Shown here piece after piece: positions 28,273 to 37,800 of a DNA stretch of 64,000 nt. The DNA is taken from assembly GCA_963721115.1 (NCBI GenBank), contig CAVRIA010000004.1, positions 682,001 to 746,000 on the forward strand, given 5' to 3'. The notes beneath the pieces are model-generated. The model was not told the origin of the DNA, did not search any database, and was given only the letters and a program-made list of their open reading frames with translations. How positions within the stretch are numbered: position 1 is the first letter of the stretch; each line of letters begins with the position of its first letter. Position numbers and translations under genes: made by a program. The DNA comes from CAVRIA01 sp963721115 (GTDB taxonomy: Bacteria > Desulfobacterota > Binatia > HRBIN30 > CADEER01).

Positions 28273-28392
28273 ATGAGCAATCAGCTCGGGAAGATGTACA
28301 TCTGTCAGAAGTGCGGCTCGCAGGTGATCGTCACCAAGGCCGGCCAGGGCGCCTTGAAGTGCTGCGGCGAGCCGATGGAGCAGAAGAAGTAG
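28273..28392 (+). CDS. Desulforedoxin-like small iron protein (copy 2)
   Basis: 39 residues: MSNQLGKMYICQKCGSQVIV, then a glycine-rich turn and ALKCCGEPM. The four cysteines (C11, C14, C30, C31) and the CCGEPM ending match desulforedoxin, the 36-residue rubredoxin-like domain. GGGAGGAAG precedes the ATG. It shares the MxNQLGK start and cysteine spacing with copy 1 at 24952, so the two are paralogues. An inverted-repeat element begins just after its stop. Known desulforedoxins act with superoxide reductase; none is seen here. Confidence 0.85.
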   Translation: MSNQLGKMYICQKCGSQVIVTKAGQGALKCCGEPMEQKK

Positions 28393-28400
28393 GTCCCGCC

Positions 28401-28661
28401 GCCCAACAGCCCCCAGGCTGTTGGTTGTCAGTGTTGCCCCGGGCTGCGCCAGATCATTCGAACCGAGGAACACACGGACTTCCGGAACAGGCTGAGGCTC
28501 AGGCTCGGGCTGAGGACGGTGCGCGCTTCGCGCGGTCTTTGGGATCGATTCCCAGCCTCAGCCCGAGCCCCAGCCTTTGCCTACGAACCCGGCACACCCC
28601 GGGCGAGTTTCAGGCTAGGCTGTTGGCTGTTGGGAACCCGGATTACTGACAACCCACAGCC
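28401..28661. repeat. Nested inverted-repeat element, GGCTGTTGG outer and GGCTCAGG inner arms (copy 3)
   Basis: The outer arms 28416-28432 (GGCTGTTGGTTGTCAGT) and 28645-28661 match as inverted copies at 16 of 17 positions. Inside, 28496-28515 (GGCTCAGGCTCGGGCTGAGG) and 28556-28575 match inverted at 18 of 20, and a small GCGCGCTTCGCGCG hairpin sits in the middle. The whole 260-base convergent gap between desulforedoxin copy 2 and the next crotonase is this structure. No gene is visible in it. Confidence 0.72.
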
Positions 28662-28666
28662 GTCCC

Positions 28667-29437
28667 TCAGCGCGGCCAGCGCGGCGGGCGCTTCTCCAAG
28701 AACGCCCGGAAGCCCTCCACTGTCTCCGCGGAGCGCAGCGAGGTGCCGAACATCGCCATGTCGAAGGGAGGCAGGCGGCGGTTCATGTCGCGCTTGACCG
28801 CGGCGCGGGCGGCCGGCCCGCAGAGCCGGATCTGCTCGAGTACCCAGTCGAGGTGATCGGGGAGCTCGCCGTGCGGCACCACGCGGGCGACCAGTCCGAT
28901 GCGCTCCGCCTCGGCGGCGTCGATCACCGCCGCGGTGAACAGCAGGTACTTGGCCCAGGCTAGGCCGACGCGGGCGGGCAGGCGGGCGGGGAGGAAGGCG
29001 TCGGCGACGCCGCGCAGCAGCTCCGGGGCGCGGAACGTCGCTCGCTCGGAGGCCAGGCCGATGTCGCTGCACAGGAGCATGTTGAGCCCGCCGCCCTGAC
29101 AGAGGCCGTTGACGGCGGCGACCACGATCTTCGAGGTCGTCTCGAGCTGCCGGAAGGGCAGCAGATCGACGCCATCCGTCCCGCGGTCGAGGGGCGCGGC
29201 GCCCTCGTGCTGGCCGCCCATCTCGCCGCCGACGCAGAAGACGTCGCCGCTGCCGGTGAGCACGAGCGCGTCGATGCTCGGGTCGGCATCGGCGATCACC
29301 GCCGCTTTCTTGATGCCGTGATACATCTCGATGGTGCAGGCGTTGCGCCGCTGCGGCCGGTCGATCACCACGCGCAGGACGCCGTGCTCCAGTGAGCCGT
29401 CGAGAAACTTCGACCCCAGATCGACACGCGACATCAT
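28667..29437 (-). CDS. Enoyl-CoA hydratase/isomerase family protein
   Basis: About 256 residues, a third crotonase, on the opposite strand. VIDRPQRRNACTIEMYHGI, VLTGSGDVFCVGGEMGG (first oxyanion loop) and VAAVNGLCQGGGLNMLLCSD (second) are clear. The usual acid/base loop reads APELLRGVADAFLPARLPAR. Two consecutive ATGs start the frame; the second (29434) has better spacing from GGGAGGG. TTGTTGG-type repeats flank the gene on both sides. The substrate is not inferable. Confidence 0.88.
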   Translation of the reverse strand: MMSRVDLGSKFLDGSLEHGVLRVVIDRPQRRNACTIEMYHGIKKAAVIADADPSIDALVLTGSGDVFCVGGEMGGQHEGAAPLDRGTDGVDLLPFRQLETTSKIVVAAVNGLCQGGGLNMLLCSDIGLASERATFRAPELLRGVADAFLPARLPARVGLAWAKYLLFTAAVIDAAEAERIGLVARVVPHGELPDHLDWVLEQIRLCGPAARAAVKRDMNRRLPPFDMAMFGTSLRSAETVEGFRAFLEKRPPRWPR

Positions 29438-29499
29438 CTCCCTCCCGATACCGCTCTCCCATCCCCCGTCCGCGGCGCGGCGTCAACCGGCGTGACCGG

Positions 29500-29610
29500 A
29501 GAACGGGTGAAGGGTGACGAGTAACGAGCGGCGCGGAACGAGTATACGGGTAACGAGCAACCGTCAATGACCCGAGCAGCGAACAACCAACAGCCCAACA
29601 ACCAACAACC
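29500..29610. repeat. Low-complexity intergenic element with GTAACGAG and CAACAACC words (copy 4)
   Basis: The left part (29505-29560) repeats words such as GGTGACGAGTAACGAG and CGGGTAACGAGC. The right part, 29582-29610, is made of AACAACCAACAGCCC and AACAACC words, the reverse complement of the TTGTTGG arms seen at 8309 and 20948. It fills the divergent gap before the YihY gene. Confidence 0.6.
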
Positions 29611-29662
29611 TGCACTGAGCCGCTTGGCAGACGCGTCCGGTCGTGCAAAGTCCTGCAGTGAG

Positions 29663-30908
29663 ATGTCGGACCTGTGGACGGTGAGCCGCACCGCTGCGCA
29701 GCGAGCGCAGCACTTCGTCGCGACCGTGGTGCGGCGCTTCTACGGCGATCGCTGCCTGCTGCAGGCCTCGGCGCTCGCCTACACGACGCTGCTTTCCCTG
29801 GTGCCGCTGTTCGCCCTCATGTTCGCGGTGCTCAAGGGGCTGGGCGTGCAGAGGCGACTGGAGCCTCTCCTGCTGTCGCGCCTGGCGCTGAACGCCGACG
29901 TCACGGAGCAGATCATCCACTTCATCGACCGGACCAATGTCAAAACGCTCGGGGCGCTGGGCGCGGTGGCGCTGGTGATGACCGTGCTCAGCGTCCTCGG
30001 CAGCGTCGAGGCGAGCTTCAACCAGATCTGGCGCGTCGAGCAGAGCCGCAGCTGGTGGCGCAAGGCGACGGACTATCTGAGCGTGGTCATGCTGGCGCCC
30101 TTTCTCCTGCTCGCCGCCGTCGCCATCACCTCCTCGGTGCAGGAGCAGCACATCCTCAAGGCCATCCTGCAGACCGAGTACATCGGGAATGTGGTGATGT
30201 CCTCGCTCCGCCTGGCGCCGATCGTCATCAACGCCGTCGCTCTCGCCATCATCTACGCGGTCATGCCGAACCGCCGCCAGCAGGCCTCGGCGGTGGTCTT
30301 CGGCGCCTTGATCGCCGGCGCGGCGTGGCAGCTGGTGCAGTGGGGCTACGTCAGTCTGCAGATCGGGGTGGCGCGCTACAACGCGATCTACGGCGCCCTG
30401 TCGCAGCTTCCGGTGACCCTGGTGTGGCTGTACTTCAGCTGGGCGGTGGTGCTGGCGGGCGCCGAGCTGGCCGCGGTCTTCGAGTTCGGTACGGCCTCGG
30501 CCGCGCCCCGCTGGTCCGTCTCCCGGCGCGCCGTCGCCCTGCAGGTCCTCGCCTGCGCTGCCGACGGCTTCTACGGCGCCGGCGGCGGCGCGGTTCCGCG
30601 GCAGATCGGCCGCCGCCTGCGCGTCGAGGTGGACCTCGTCGCCGACGTCTGTGCGCGCCTGGCGGCGGGCGGGCTGCTGGTGCGGGTGGAGGGGGAACCG
30701 CAGGACTACGTCCTGGCGCGGGATCCCGGCGGCGATCGACCTCGGCGCACTGGACGCCCTGCACGACGCGGGCGAGGTGCCGCGCGGCACCGACGAGCGC
30801 GTGCAGCGGACGCTGCAGGCGCTGGCGGGCGAGGAGCATCAGGTATGGGCGCGCCGCCGCCTCGCCGACGTGCTGGCCGCGCCCCCCTCGGCCTCAGCCT
30901 CAGCCTGA
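29663..30908 (+). CDS. YihY/BrkB family inner membrane protein, one frameshift
   Basis: About 415 residues. The N-terminal 290 residues are the YihY/virulence factor BrkB fold with six hydrophobic helices, including ASALAYTTLLSLVPLFALMF, GALGAVALVMTVLSVLGSVE and LPVTLVWLYFSWAVVLAGAE. The C-terminal part resembles a winged-helix regulatory segment. Near 30728 one base disturbs the frame; after correction the protein ends ALAGEEHQVWARRRLADVLA plus a PPSASASA tail. That tail and its stop lie inside the GCCTCA repeat at 30892. A long upstream extension is encoded by repeat and discarded. The molecular function of YihY proteins is uncertain; transport has been suggested. Confidence 0.85.
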
Positions 30909-30976
30909 GCCTGAGCGTCAGCGTCAGCCCGAAAGTCACTCTCGCGGCAGAGGCTGGGCTGAGGCTCAGGCTGAGG
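30892..30976. repeat. Inverted repeat with GCCTCAG/GGCTGAGG arms (copy 5)
   Basis: The left arm 30892-30911 (CCTCAGCCTCAGCCTGAGCC) and right arm 30957-30976 are inverted copies at 18 of 20 positions around a 45-base loop. The left arm supplies the last codons and stop of the YihY gene. It could act as a terminator-like hairpin before metH, though it has no T-run. The arm words match the inner arms of the element at 28496. Confidence 0.7.
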
Positions 30977-31025
30977 GGGCCCTGCTTGGAAATGATGGCC
31001 CGCATGGGCTAAGGATCAAACGATC

Positions 31026-34000
31026 ATGTCGAACGCCGAAAGACGTCTCGAAGCGCTGTCCCGCGCCCTGGAGGAGCGCATCCTGGTCCTCGACGGGGCC
31101 ATGGGAACCGCCATCCAGACGATGGACCTCGGCGCCGACGACTTCGGCGGCGCGGCTCTGGAAGGCTGCAACGAGAATCTGGTGCTCACCCGTCCGGATG
31201 CCATCGCCGCCATTCACCGCAGCTACCTGGAGGCGGGGGCGGACCTGATCGAGACCGACAGCTTCGGGGGCACGCGCATCGTGCTCGCCGAGTACGGCCT
31301 GCAGGACAGGGTCTACGAGATCAACCACGCCGCGGCGCGCATCGCCCGAGAAGTGGCGGACGAGATGTCGACCGCGGATCGCCCCCGCTTCGTCGCCGGC
31401 TCGATGGGGCCGGGAACCAAGACGATCTCGGTCACCGGTGGCGTTACGTTCGCCGAGGTCCGCTCGGCCTACGCCGACCAGACCGTCGGCCTGGCGGAAG
31501 GGGGCGCGGACGTCCTCTTCCTGGAGACGCAGCAGGACACGCTGAACGTCAAGGCCGCCCTGCTGGGCATCGACGACGGCTGCGCCCGCGTCGGACGTCG
31601 GCTGCCCGTGGTTCTGTCCGTGTCGATCGAGACCATGGGCACCATGCTCGCCGGACAGGCGATCGAATCGCTCTACGTCTCCATGGCCCATCGCGATCTC
31701 TTCGCCATCGGCCTCAACTGCGCCACCGGTCCCGACTTCATGACCGACCACCTGCGCACCCTGGCGGAGATCTCGCGCTTCCCGATCTCCTGCTTTCCGA
31801 ACGCCGGCCTGCCCGACGAGGAGGGCAACTACAACGAGCTGCCGCCGATGCTGGCGGGCAAGATCGAGCGCTTCTGCGCCGAGGGCTGGATCAACATCAT
31901 CGGCGGCTGCTGCGGCACCACGGCCGAGCACATCCGGCGCATCGCCGAGGTGGCGTCGCGCCACCGGCCGCGCCGCCCCGCCGCGGTGCGCCGTTCGGTG
32001 GTCTCGGGCATCGATACGCTGGTCATCGACCAGGACACGCGCCCGGTGATCGTCGGCGAGCGCACGAACGTGCTCGGCAGCCGCAAGTTCAAGCAGCTGG
32101 TCGCCGAGGGCAAGGTGGAGGAGGCGGCGGAGATCGGCCGCCTGCAGGTGCGGCGCGGCGCGCACGTCCTCGACGTCTGCCTGCAGGACCCCGACCGCGA
32201 CGAGCGCGCCGACGTCGCCGCGTTCCTCGACATGCTGGCCAAGAAGGTCAAGGTCCCGCTCATGATCGATTCGACCGACGCGGCGGTGATCGAGGACGCG
32301 CTCACCCGCACGCAGGGCAAGTCGATCATCAACTCGATCAACCTCGAGGACGGCGAGGAGCGCTTCGAGCGCGTGGTGCCGATCGCGCGCCGCTTCGGGG
32401 CGGCGCTGGTGGTGGGCTGCATCGACGAGGACAAGCAGCAGGCGCAGGCCATCACGCGCGAGCGCAAGCTGGCGATCGCCCGAGCGCTCGTACGCTCTGC
32501 TCACCGAGAAGTACGGCGTCGCGCCGGAGGACATCTTCTTCGACGCGCTGGTCTTCCCCGTCGGCACCGGCGACAAGAACTACATCGGCTCCGGGGTGGA
32601 GACCATCGAGGGCATCCGGCTGATCAAGCGGGCGCTGCCGGACACGCAAGACGATCCTCGGCGTCTCCAACGTATCGTTCGGCCTGCCGACGGCGGGACG
32701 CGAGGTGTTGAACTCGGTGTTCCTCTACCACTGCGTCCAGGCCGGCCTCGACATGGCGATCGTCAACTCCGAGAAGCTGGAGCGCTACCCCTCGATTCCG
32801 GAAGAGGAGCGCCGCCTGGCGGAGGACCTGATCTGGTGGCGCGGCGACGACCCGATCGCGGCGTTCAGCGACCACTTCCGCGACAGGGCGCCGAAGCGCA
32901 CGGTCGAGCAGCGCCGCGAGCTTCCGCTCGACGAGCGTCTCGCTCTCTACGTGCTCGAGGGCTCGAAGGACGGTCTCTACGCCGATCTGGACGAGGCCCT
33001 GAAGGAACGCCGGCCGCTGGAGATCATCAACGGCCCCCTGATGGCCGGCATGGACGAGGTCGGCCGCCTGTTCGGCGCCAACGAGATGATCGTCGCCGAG
33101 GTGCTGCAGTCTGCCGAGGCGATGAAGGCGGCGGTCTCCCACCTCGAGCCGCACATGGCGAAGTCGGAGAGCTCGACGAAGGGGAAGATCGTGCTCGCCA
33201 CCGTCAAGGGCGACGTGCACGACATCGGCAAGAACCTGGTCGACATCATTCTCAGCAACAACGGCTTCCGGGTGATCAATCTGGGGATCAAGGTGCCGCC
33301 GGAGGACCTGCTGCGGGCGTACCGCGAGCACCGCCCCGATGCGATCGGTCTGTCCGGCCTGCTGGTGAAGTCGGCGCAGATGATGGTGGTGACGGCGCAG
33401 GACCTGAAGGCCGGCGGCGTGCGCTGCCCCATCCTGGTCGGCGGCGCCGCCCTGTCGAACCGCTTCACGCGGCTCAAGATCGGGCCCGAGTACGAAGGTC
33501 CGGTGGCCTATGCGAGCGATGCGATGACCGGCCTCGATCTCGCCAACCAGCTCATGGACGAGACGCGTCGGGCCGAGCTCGAGGGACGGCTGACGCACGA
33601 GGCGGAGGCGCTGCGGACGGAGGCGGACAAGCGCGCGGCGGCCGCCAAGCCGGCGCCGGTGGCGAAGGCGAAGGTGCGCCGCGACCACGACGTTCCGGTG
33701 CCACCGGACCTCAAGCTGCACGTCGTGCGCGATTACGACCTGGACGCGATCTTCTCGTACATCAACCCGGTGATGCTCTACACGCGCCACCTCGGGTTCA
33801 AGGGCCGCTTCGAGGAGGCGCTGAGCCGCGGCGAGGCGAAGGCCGTCGAGCTACGCGACCAGGTGAGGCGGGTCGAGGAGGTGATGCTGCGCCGCCCCGA
33901 CATCACGGCCGACGCGGTGTACAAGTTCTTCCGCGCCGGCTCCGAAGGGGAGACGCTGCACCTCTACTCGCCGGACGGAACACGCATTCTGGAGTCCTTC

Positions 34001-34561
34001 CACTTCGGGCGCCAGACCGTGAACGAGGGGCTCTGTCTCGCCGACTACACGCTGCCCGGGGGGACGAACGGCGATCGGGCCGATTACGTGTGCCTGTTCT
34101 CCACCACCGTCGGCCCGGGCGTGCGCGCCCTGGCGGACCAGTGGAAGGACGAGGGCGAGTACCTCAAGTCGCACGTCCTGCAGATCCTCGCCCTCGAGGG
34201 CGCCGAGGCGTTCGCCGAGCTGCTGCACCAGAAGATCCGCGAGATGTGGGGCTTTCCCGACGCGCCGGACGGCACGTTGAAGGACCTGTTCAAGGTGCGC
34301 TACCGCGGCATCCGAGTGTCCTTCGGTTATCCCGCCTGCCCGCGGCTCGAGGACCAGGAGCAGCTCTTCCGCGTCCTCGACGTGGAGAAGAGCATCGGTG
34401 TGCGTCTGACCGAGGGGTACATGATGGAGCCCGAGGCATCGGTGAGCGCGCTCGTGTTCCACCATCCGGACGCCAAGTACTTCAGCCTGTCGCCGGACGA
34501 CACGGAGCGCCTCGAGCGCGCCGTCGACGACGAGCCGCTGCCGGCCGGCACGCCGGGTTGA
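31026..34561 (+). CDS. metH: Cobalamin-dependent methionine synthase, two frameshifts
   Basis: B12-dependent methyltransferase making methionine from homocysteine and methyl-THF. About 1177 residues with all modules. The homocysteine domain has DGAMGTAIQTM, GLNCATGPDFM and GGCCGTTAEHI (zinc cysteines); the folate domain GERTNVLGSRKF and MIDSTDAAVIEDAL; the cobalamin domain KGDVHDIGKNLVDIILSN with the B12-coordinating histidine; the activation domain RLTEGYMMEPEASVSALVF. Frames change at about 32480 (extra C before GAGCGCTCG) and about 32645; both flanks are conserved, so these are probably sequence errors. AAGGA lies 9 bases before the ATG. No B12 riboswitch is recognisable upstream. Confidence 0.94.
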
Positions 34562-34573
34562 GAGAGCCGCGGC

Positions 34574-34819
34574 TCAGTCGATGAGCTCGGCCTGTGCCGC
34601 CGCGTCCGCCGCCGCCGGGACACGGCCCGCCAGGCGGGCGATGGCGACCGCCGCGGCCTCGGCATCGCGGCCATCGGCGGCGCGCAACGGTGTGACCAGA
34701 TCGAGGTGACGTCCGTTGCGCGTGTCGACCACCACGGCCCGCCAGTACCGCATCAGTGGGCGGCGGGGCCGGGTTGCCCGCTCGTCTGCCGCGTTCCGAT
34801 CCCGCTGCCTTGTCGCCAT
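34574..34819 (-). CDS. Small hypothetical protein
   Basis: 81 residues, no family recognised. After a basic N-terminus the chain reads MRYWRAVVVDTRNGRHLDLV, then a charged and alanine-rich helix. AGAAGGAG lies immediately before the ATG, too close for an ideal start, so a later start may be used. It fits neatly between the metH stop (12 bases away, convergent) and the C25-like gene, and could be the last gene of that minus-strand module. Moderate doubt that it is expressed. Confidence 0.45.
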   Translation of the reverse strand: MATRQRDRNAADERATRPRRPLMRYWRAVVVDTRNGRHLDLVTPLRAADGRDAEAAAVAIARLAGRVPAAADAAAQAELID

Positions 34820-34855
34820 GCTCCTTCTCTAGCTCAGGGCTCACCCCGTGCAAGG

Positions 34856-36901
34856 CTAGCCTGGTGCCGGTGGGCCGTGCAGCTCGACGTCGCGGCACGT
34901 TCCGCCCTGCGGAACGAGGGGAAAGGAGAACGTTCCGCGTTCGCCGGCGGCGGGCATGCGGTCCCACTCCGGTCGGGCCAGGACACTCAGCGTGCGCGTC
35001 AGAGGCGCGTAGAGCGACACGACGTCCCACGCCGCCGACGGGGCGCAGGCGGTCGACGGCGTCGGCTGCGGCTGGGTCGCGAAGAAGAGCGCCTTGAGAC
35101 GGCGGCGTTTCTCGGCGTCGGTCTCGTGCAGCACGAGACCGCCGAGCATGGCGCGCGGGACCGGATCGGCGTAGTAGGGGCCGGCGGCGGACGCGGGAAG
35201 CGGGCGCTGGGGAATCGTCAGGTTCAACTCTCCGTCGTCGAGCTTCCACTTCACCGGTGCGAGGACCGGCTTCTTCGCCGCCAGGTCGGGGCGCAGGGTA
35301 GGGTCGCCCCACAGTGCGAAGGCGAGCGCGGCGCGGTAGGTCTTGTTCCACTCCGCGTGCTCGCGATTGCGCTTCAGCTGGGTCAGGGCGAGCAGATAGT
35401 TGCGCGCGTCGCGCACCGCCGTTCCGAGATCGTTGTGCCCGTAGACCAGGCTGTCGATGAGCGCGTGGGCGAAGGCCGAGCCCGAGGAGCTGTAGATCGC
35501 CGCGCTGGTGGCGACGATCGCCTCCGTGCCGTGCTGCATGAGGATGAACGGATCGGAGCGGTCGAGCGTGTAGCAGCCCTGCAGGACGACCGTCTCGGGC
35601 GTCCTGTCGGTGCTGATCCCGCCGCGCTCCTCCAGGGTCAGGTCGCGCGCATGCCCCTCCCAGATCAGCAGGTCGGTGCTCTGCAGGGCTTGCTGGATGG
35701 CTTCCGGCGTGACCTCGCCGCGGAAGTAGGCGCGCACGGGCACCGCCACGTTGCGCAGCTCGCTCACGGTGGCGCGCGAGATGGTCTCTCCGAGGGAGAA
35801 CACCTGGTCGGCGTTCGACAGCACCACGACCGGACGCCTGTGCGCGGTGCCACGGTGCCGGTGCAGCTGTCGGGCGAGTGTGGCGCTGGCCTGGGCGGCG
35901 TCCTCGGCGACTACGCGGCCGACCGCGTAGTCCTGCGGCTGCTCTCTCTGGATCTGGGAGAAGATCTCGACCCGCACTTGCGTGCCGCCGCCGCGCGCTT
36001 CGGGGCCGCCGGCTTGTAGCACCGGATCCGGCACGAGGTGAGAGCGCAGCGCCAGCTCGTCTCCGACCAGGATGACGTACTTCGGTTGCAGGCCGTTGCG
36101 CTCCATCCAGGCGGAGGCGCCGCGCTCGATGGCGTCGGCAGCGGAGTCGTCGGTGAGAAAGAGGGGCGCCCGGTGCGTCGCGCAGAGCAGCGGGGCGAGG
36201 AGGGAGAGCGAGGAGGGGGAGAAGATGCCGCCGCGGTCCTTCGGGTTGGCGATGACCACGGCCGAAGGGGGTGTGAGGCCGAGGTGGCGGCGCAGCTCGG
36301 TGGTGAAGGCGTCCGGCTGCTCGACGGTGATGACGTGCGCCGCCAGGCCGCCGGCCTGCGGTGCCGCCGTCGCGACGGGTGCGGCGAGGTAGAGGGTCTC
36401 CAGGTTCCAGCCCTCCACGCTGTGCGGGCTCAGCGCCGCCGGCGCCGCGACGAGCAACAGGGCGCTTCCCGTCGCGCCGGCAAACGCCGCGGCGTGGAGA
36501 AGCCAGGGATAGTCGTCGGTCGAGGTTACGACCGCCGCCTTCGGTGCCGGCCAGAGCTTGTGCGCCAAAGCCGTGAGATCGTCGACCGTATCGCAATCCG
36601 CCCCGGTGATCTCTCGCAGGAGACCGCGCGTGGCCTTGCCGGTCTGCTCCCGCACCGCGCACGAAAAGGCGCTCTTGCGGTCCTCGGTGAAACGGTCGAC
36701 TGCGTCGCGATCGCGCGGGTCGAAGAGGAGCACCGGGTGCCCGCTGCCTTCGCCGATGAGGAAGAGGGTCGACAGCGCCACGTCGTCCGCCGGGACGAGG
36801 CGGACGGGCTTCGGCTTGGCGCGACGCGCGCTCGCCGGCCGGGGCGCGACGAGAAGGGCGGCCGCAAGGCAAGCGGCGAGGATGGTTCGGGCTTTCGTCA
36901 T
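34856..36901 (-). CDS. Exported C25/caspase-clan cysteine peptidase-like protein
   Basis: 681 residues with a signal peptide (residues 1-25, ending APRPASA). The middle resembles gingipain-type C25 (clan CD) peptidases: a histidine in DLLIWEGHARD (His417) and a cysteine in TVVLQGCYTL (Cys443), spaced as a His-Cys dyad, then GTEAIVATSAAIYSSSGSAF and a closing ALAFALWGDPTLRPDL, the usual end of this fold. The rest is unassigned. It overlaps the upstream transglutaminase-like gene by four bases, so it belongs to the amidoligase operon. It may process or anchor the product outside the membrane; this is inference. Remote homology judged by eye. Confidence 0.65.
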   Translation of the reverse strand: MTKARTILAACLAAALLVAPRPASARRAKPKPVRLVPADDVALSTLFLIGEGSGHPVLLFDPRDRDAVDRFTEDRKSAFSCAVREQTGKATRGLLREITGADCDTVDDLTALAHKLWPAPKAAVVTSTDDYPWLLHAAAFAGATGSALLLVAAPAALSPHSVEGWNLETLYLAAPVATAAPQAGGLAAHVITVEQPDAFTTELRRHLGLTPPSAVVIANPKDRGGIFSPSSLSLLAPLLCATHRAPLFLTDDSAADAIERGASAWMERNGLQPKYVILVGDELALRSHLVPDPVLQAGGPEARGGGTQVRVEIFSQIQREQPQDYAVGRVVAEDAAQASATLARQLHRHRGTAHRRPVVVLSNADQVFSLGETISRATVSELRNVAVPVRAYFRGEVTPEAIQQALQSTDLLIWEGHARDLTLEERGGISTDRTPETVVLQGCYTLDRSDPFILMQHGTEAIVATSAAIYSSSGSAFAHALIDSLVYGHNDLGTAVRDARNYLLALTQLKRNREHAEWNKTYRAALAFALWGDPTLRPDLAAKKPVLAPVKWKLDDGELNLTIPQRPLPASAAGPYYADPVPRAMLGGLVLHETDAEKRRRLKALFFATQPQPTPSTACAPSAAWDVVSLYAPLTRTLSVLARPEWDRMPAAGERGTFSFPLVPQGGTCRDVELHGPPAPG

Positions 36902-37800
36902 GGTGGTGCCGCCGTCCTGGCGGGCGCGTCGTCCAAGTGGCGCGTCTCGACGACGTAGGTGGCTTTCTCGGCTCCTTCGACGCTGAGAATGGGCTCGCCG
37001 TCGCGGGTCAGGGCGACATAGGTGGCCGGCAGCTTGCCCACCAGGCCGCGCGAAGCGCTGACCGGCCACCATCGGTTCTGCGCCCACACCTCGGTCCAGA
37101 ACACTCGTTTGTGCTTGGTGGTGTGCTTCACGTCGATGCCTTCGACCATGCGGGCGGGGATGCGGGCACAGCGCAGGAAAGTGGTGAAGGTGCGCTCCAG
37201 TCCGATGCGTTGGGCGCGGCGGCTGCGGATCACGTCGAGAACCAGGCTCTTGCCGTCGGAGCGGTGCACGATCTGCTCGCGCGTCGCTTCCAGGATCGCG
37301 CGCATGAGATGGGGCTCGGTGCCGCCGAGCTTGGGAGCCGCATAGGTCTCCAGGAAGTCGCGCACCAGAATCGAGCGCGACTGGAAGATGGGCGACGGCG
37401 TCAGGTAGGCGAGCAGGTTCGCGGTTGGGGACTGAATGGGCTCGATGCGTGGCACCGCGTCGCGCTCGCGCTGGCTGGCGACCTCATAGCTGACGGAGAT
37501 GCGCCGCGAGCCCTTCAGCTTGCCGCGCAGGAGGAGGTGCGGGTTGGCGGCATCGGTGACCAGGCGCGGAGTCAGGCCCCGGGTCTGCATGTCGAGCCCG
37601 GTCACCCTCTGCGTGTCGGTGCTGACCGGCAGCGCCAGGCGGACGCTGATCGGGCCGCCGTTCGCCCCGCTGATGCGCACCGCGAAGCTGACCTCCCAGC
37701 GTTGAACCTTGGCGGCCGCGGCCAGGGTCGGGGCCGCCAGCAGCGGAAGGCCCGCGGCGATCAGGCAGCCGATCGAAACAGCTCGCGAGCGACGGCACAT
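36898..37800 (-). CDS. Degenerate transglutaminase-like secreted protein
   Basis: 300 residues with a signal peptide or anchor (residues 8-29). Residues 160-250 have a transglutaminase-like pattern: RTFTTFLRCARIPARMVEG and RVFWTEVWAQNRWWPVSAS. The nucleophilic cysteine position before the FTTFLR helix and the catalytic histidine (here FWTEVW) are both changed, so catalysis by the usual triad is unlikely. A beta-rich domain precedes it. The gene starts within the end of the ATP-grasp gene (40-base overlap) and its stop overlaps the C25-like start. It probably binds peptide substrate for the neighbouring ligase. Confidence 0.72.
   Translation of the reverse strand: MCRRSRAVSIGCLIAAGLPLLAAPTLAAAAKVQRWEVSFAVRISGANGGPISVRLALPVSTDTQRVTGLDMQTRGLTPRLVTDAANPHLLLRGKLKGSRRISVSYEVASQRERDAVPRIEPIQSPTANLLAYLTPSPIFQSRSILVRDFLETYAAPKLGGTEPHLMRAILEATREQIVHRSDGKSLVLDVIRSRRAQRIGLERTFTTFLRCARIPARMVEGIDVKHTTKHKRVFWTEVWAQNRWWPVSASRGLVGKLPATYVALTRDGEPILSVEGAEKATYVVETRHLDDAPARTAAPP

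Noticed and set aside
28450..28480. tRNA-like T-loop (GGTTCGAAT on the minus strand)
   Set aside because: The flanking bases do not form the 5-bp T stem and no acceptor or anticodon arms are present; it lies inside a repeat element.
30909..31025. Cobalamin riboswitch upstream of metH
   Set aside because: The gap is only 117 bases, mostly an inverted repeat, and no B12-box-like segment is seen.
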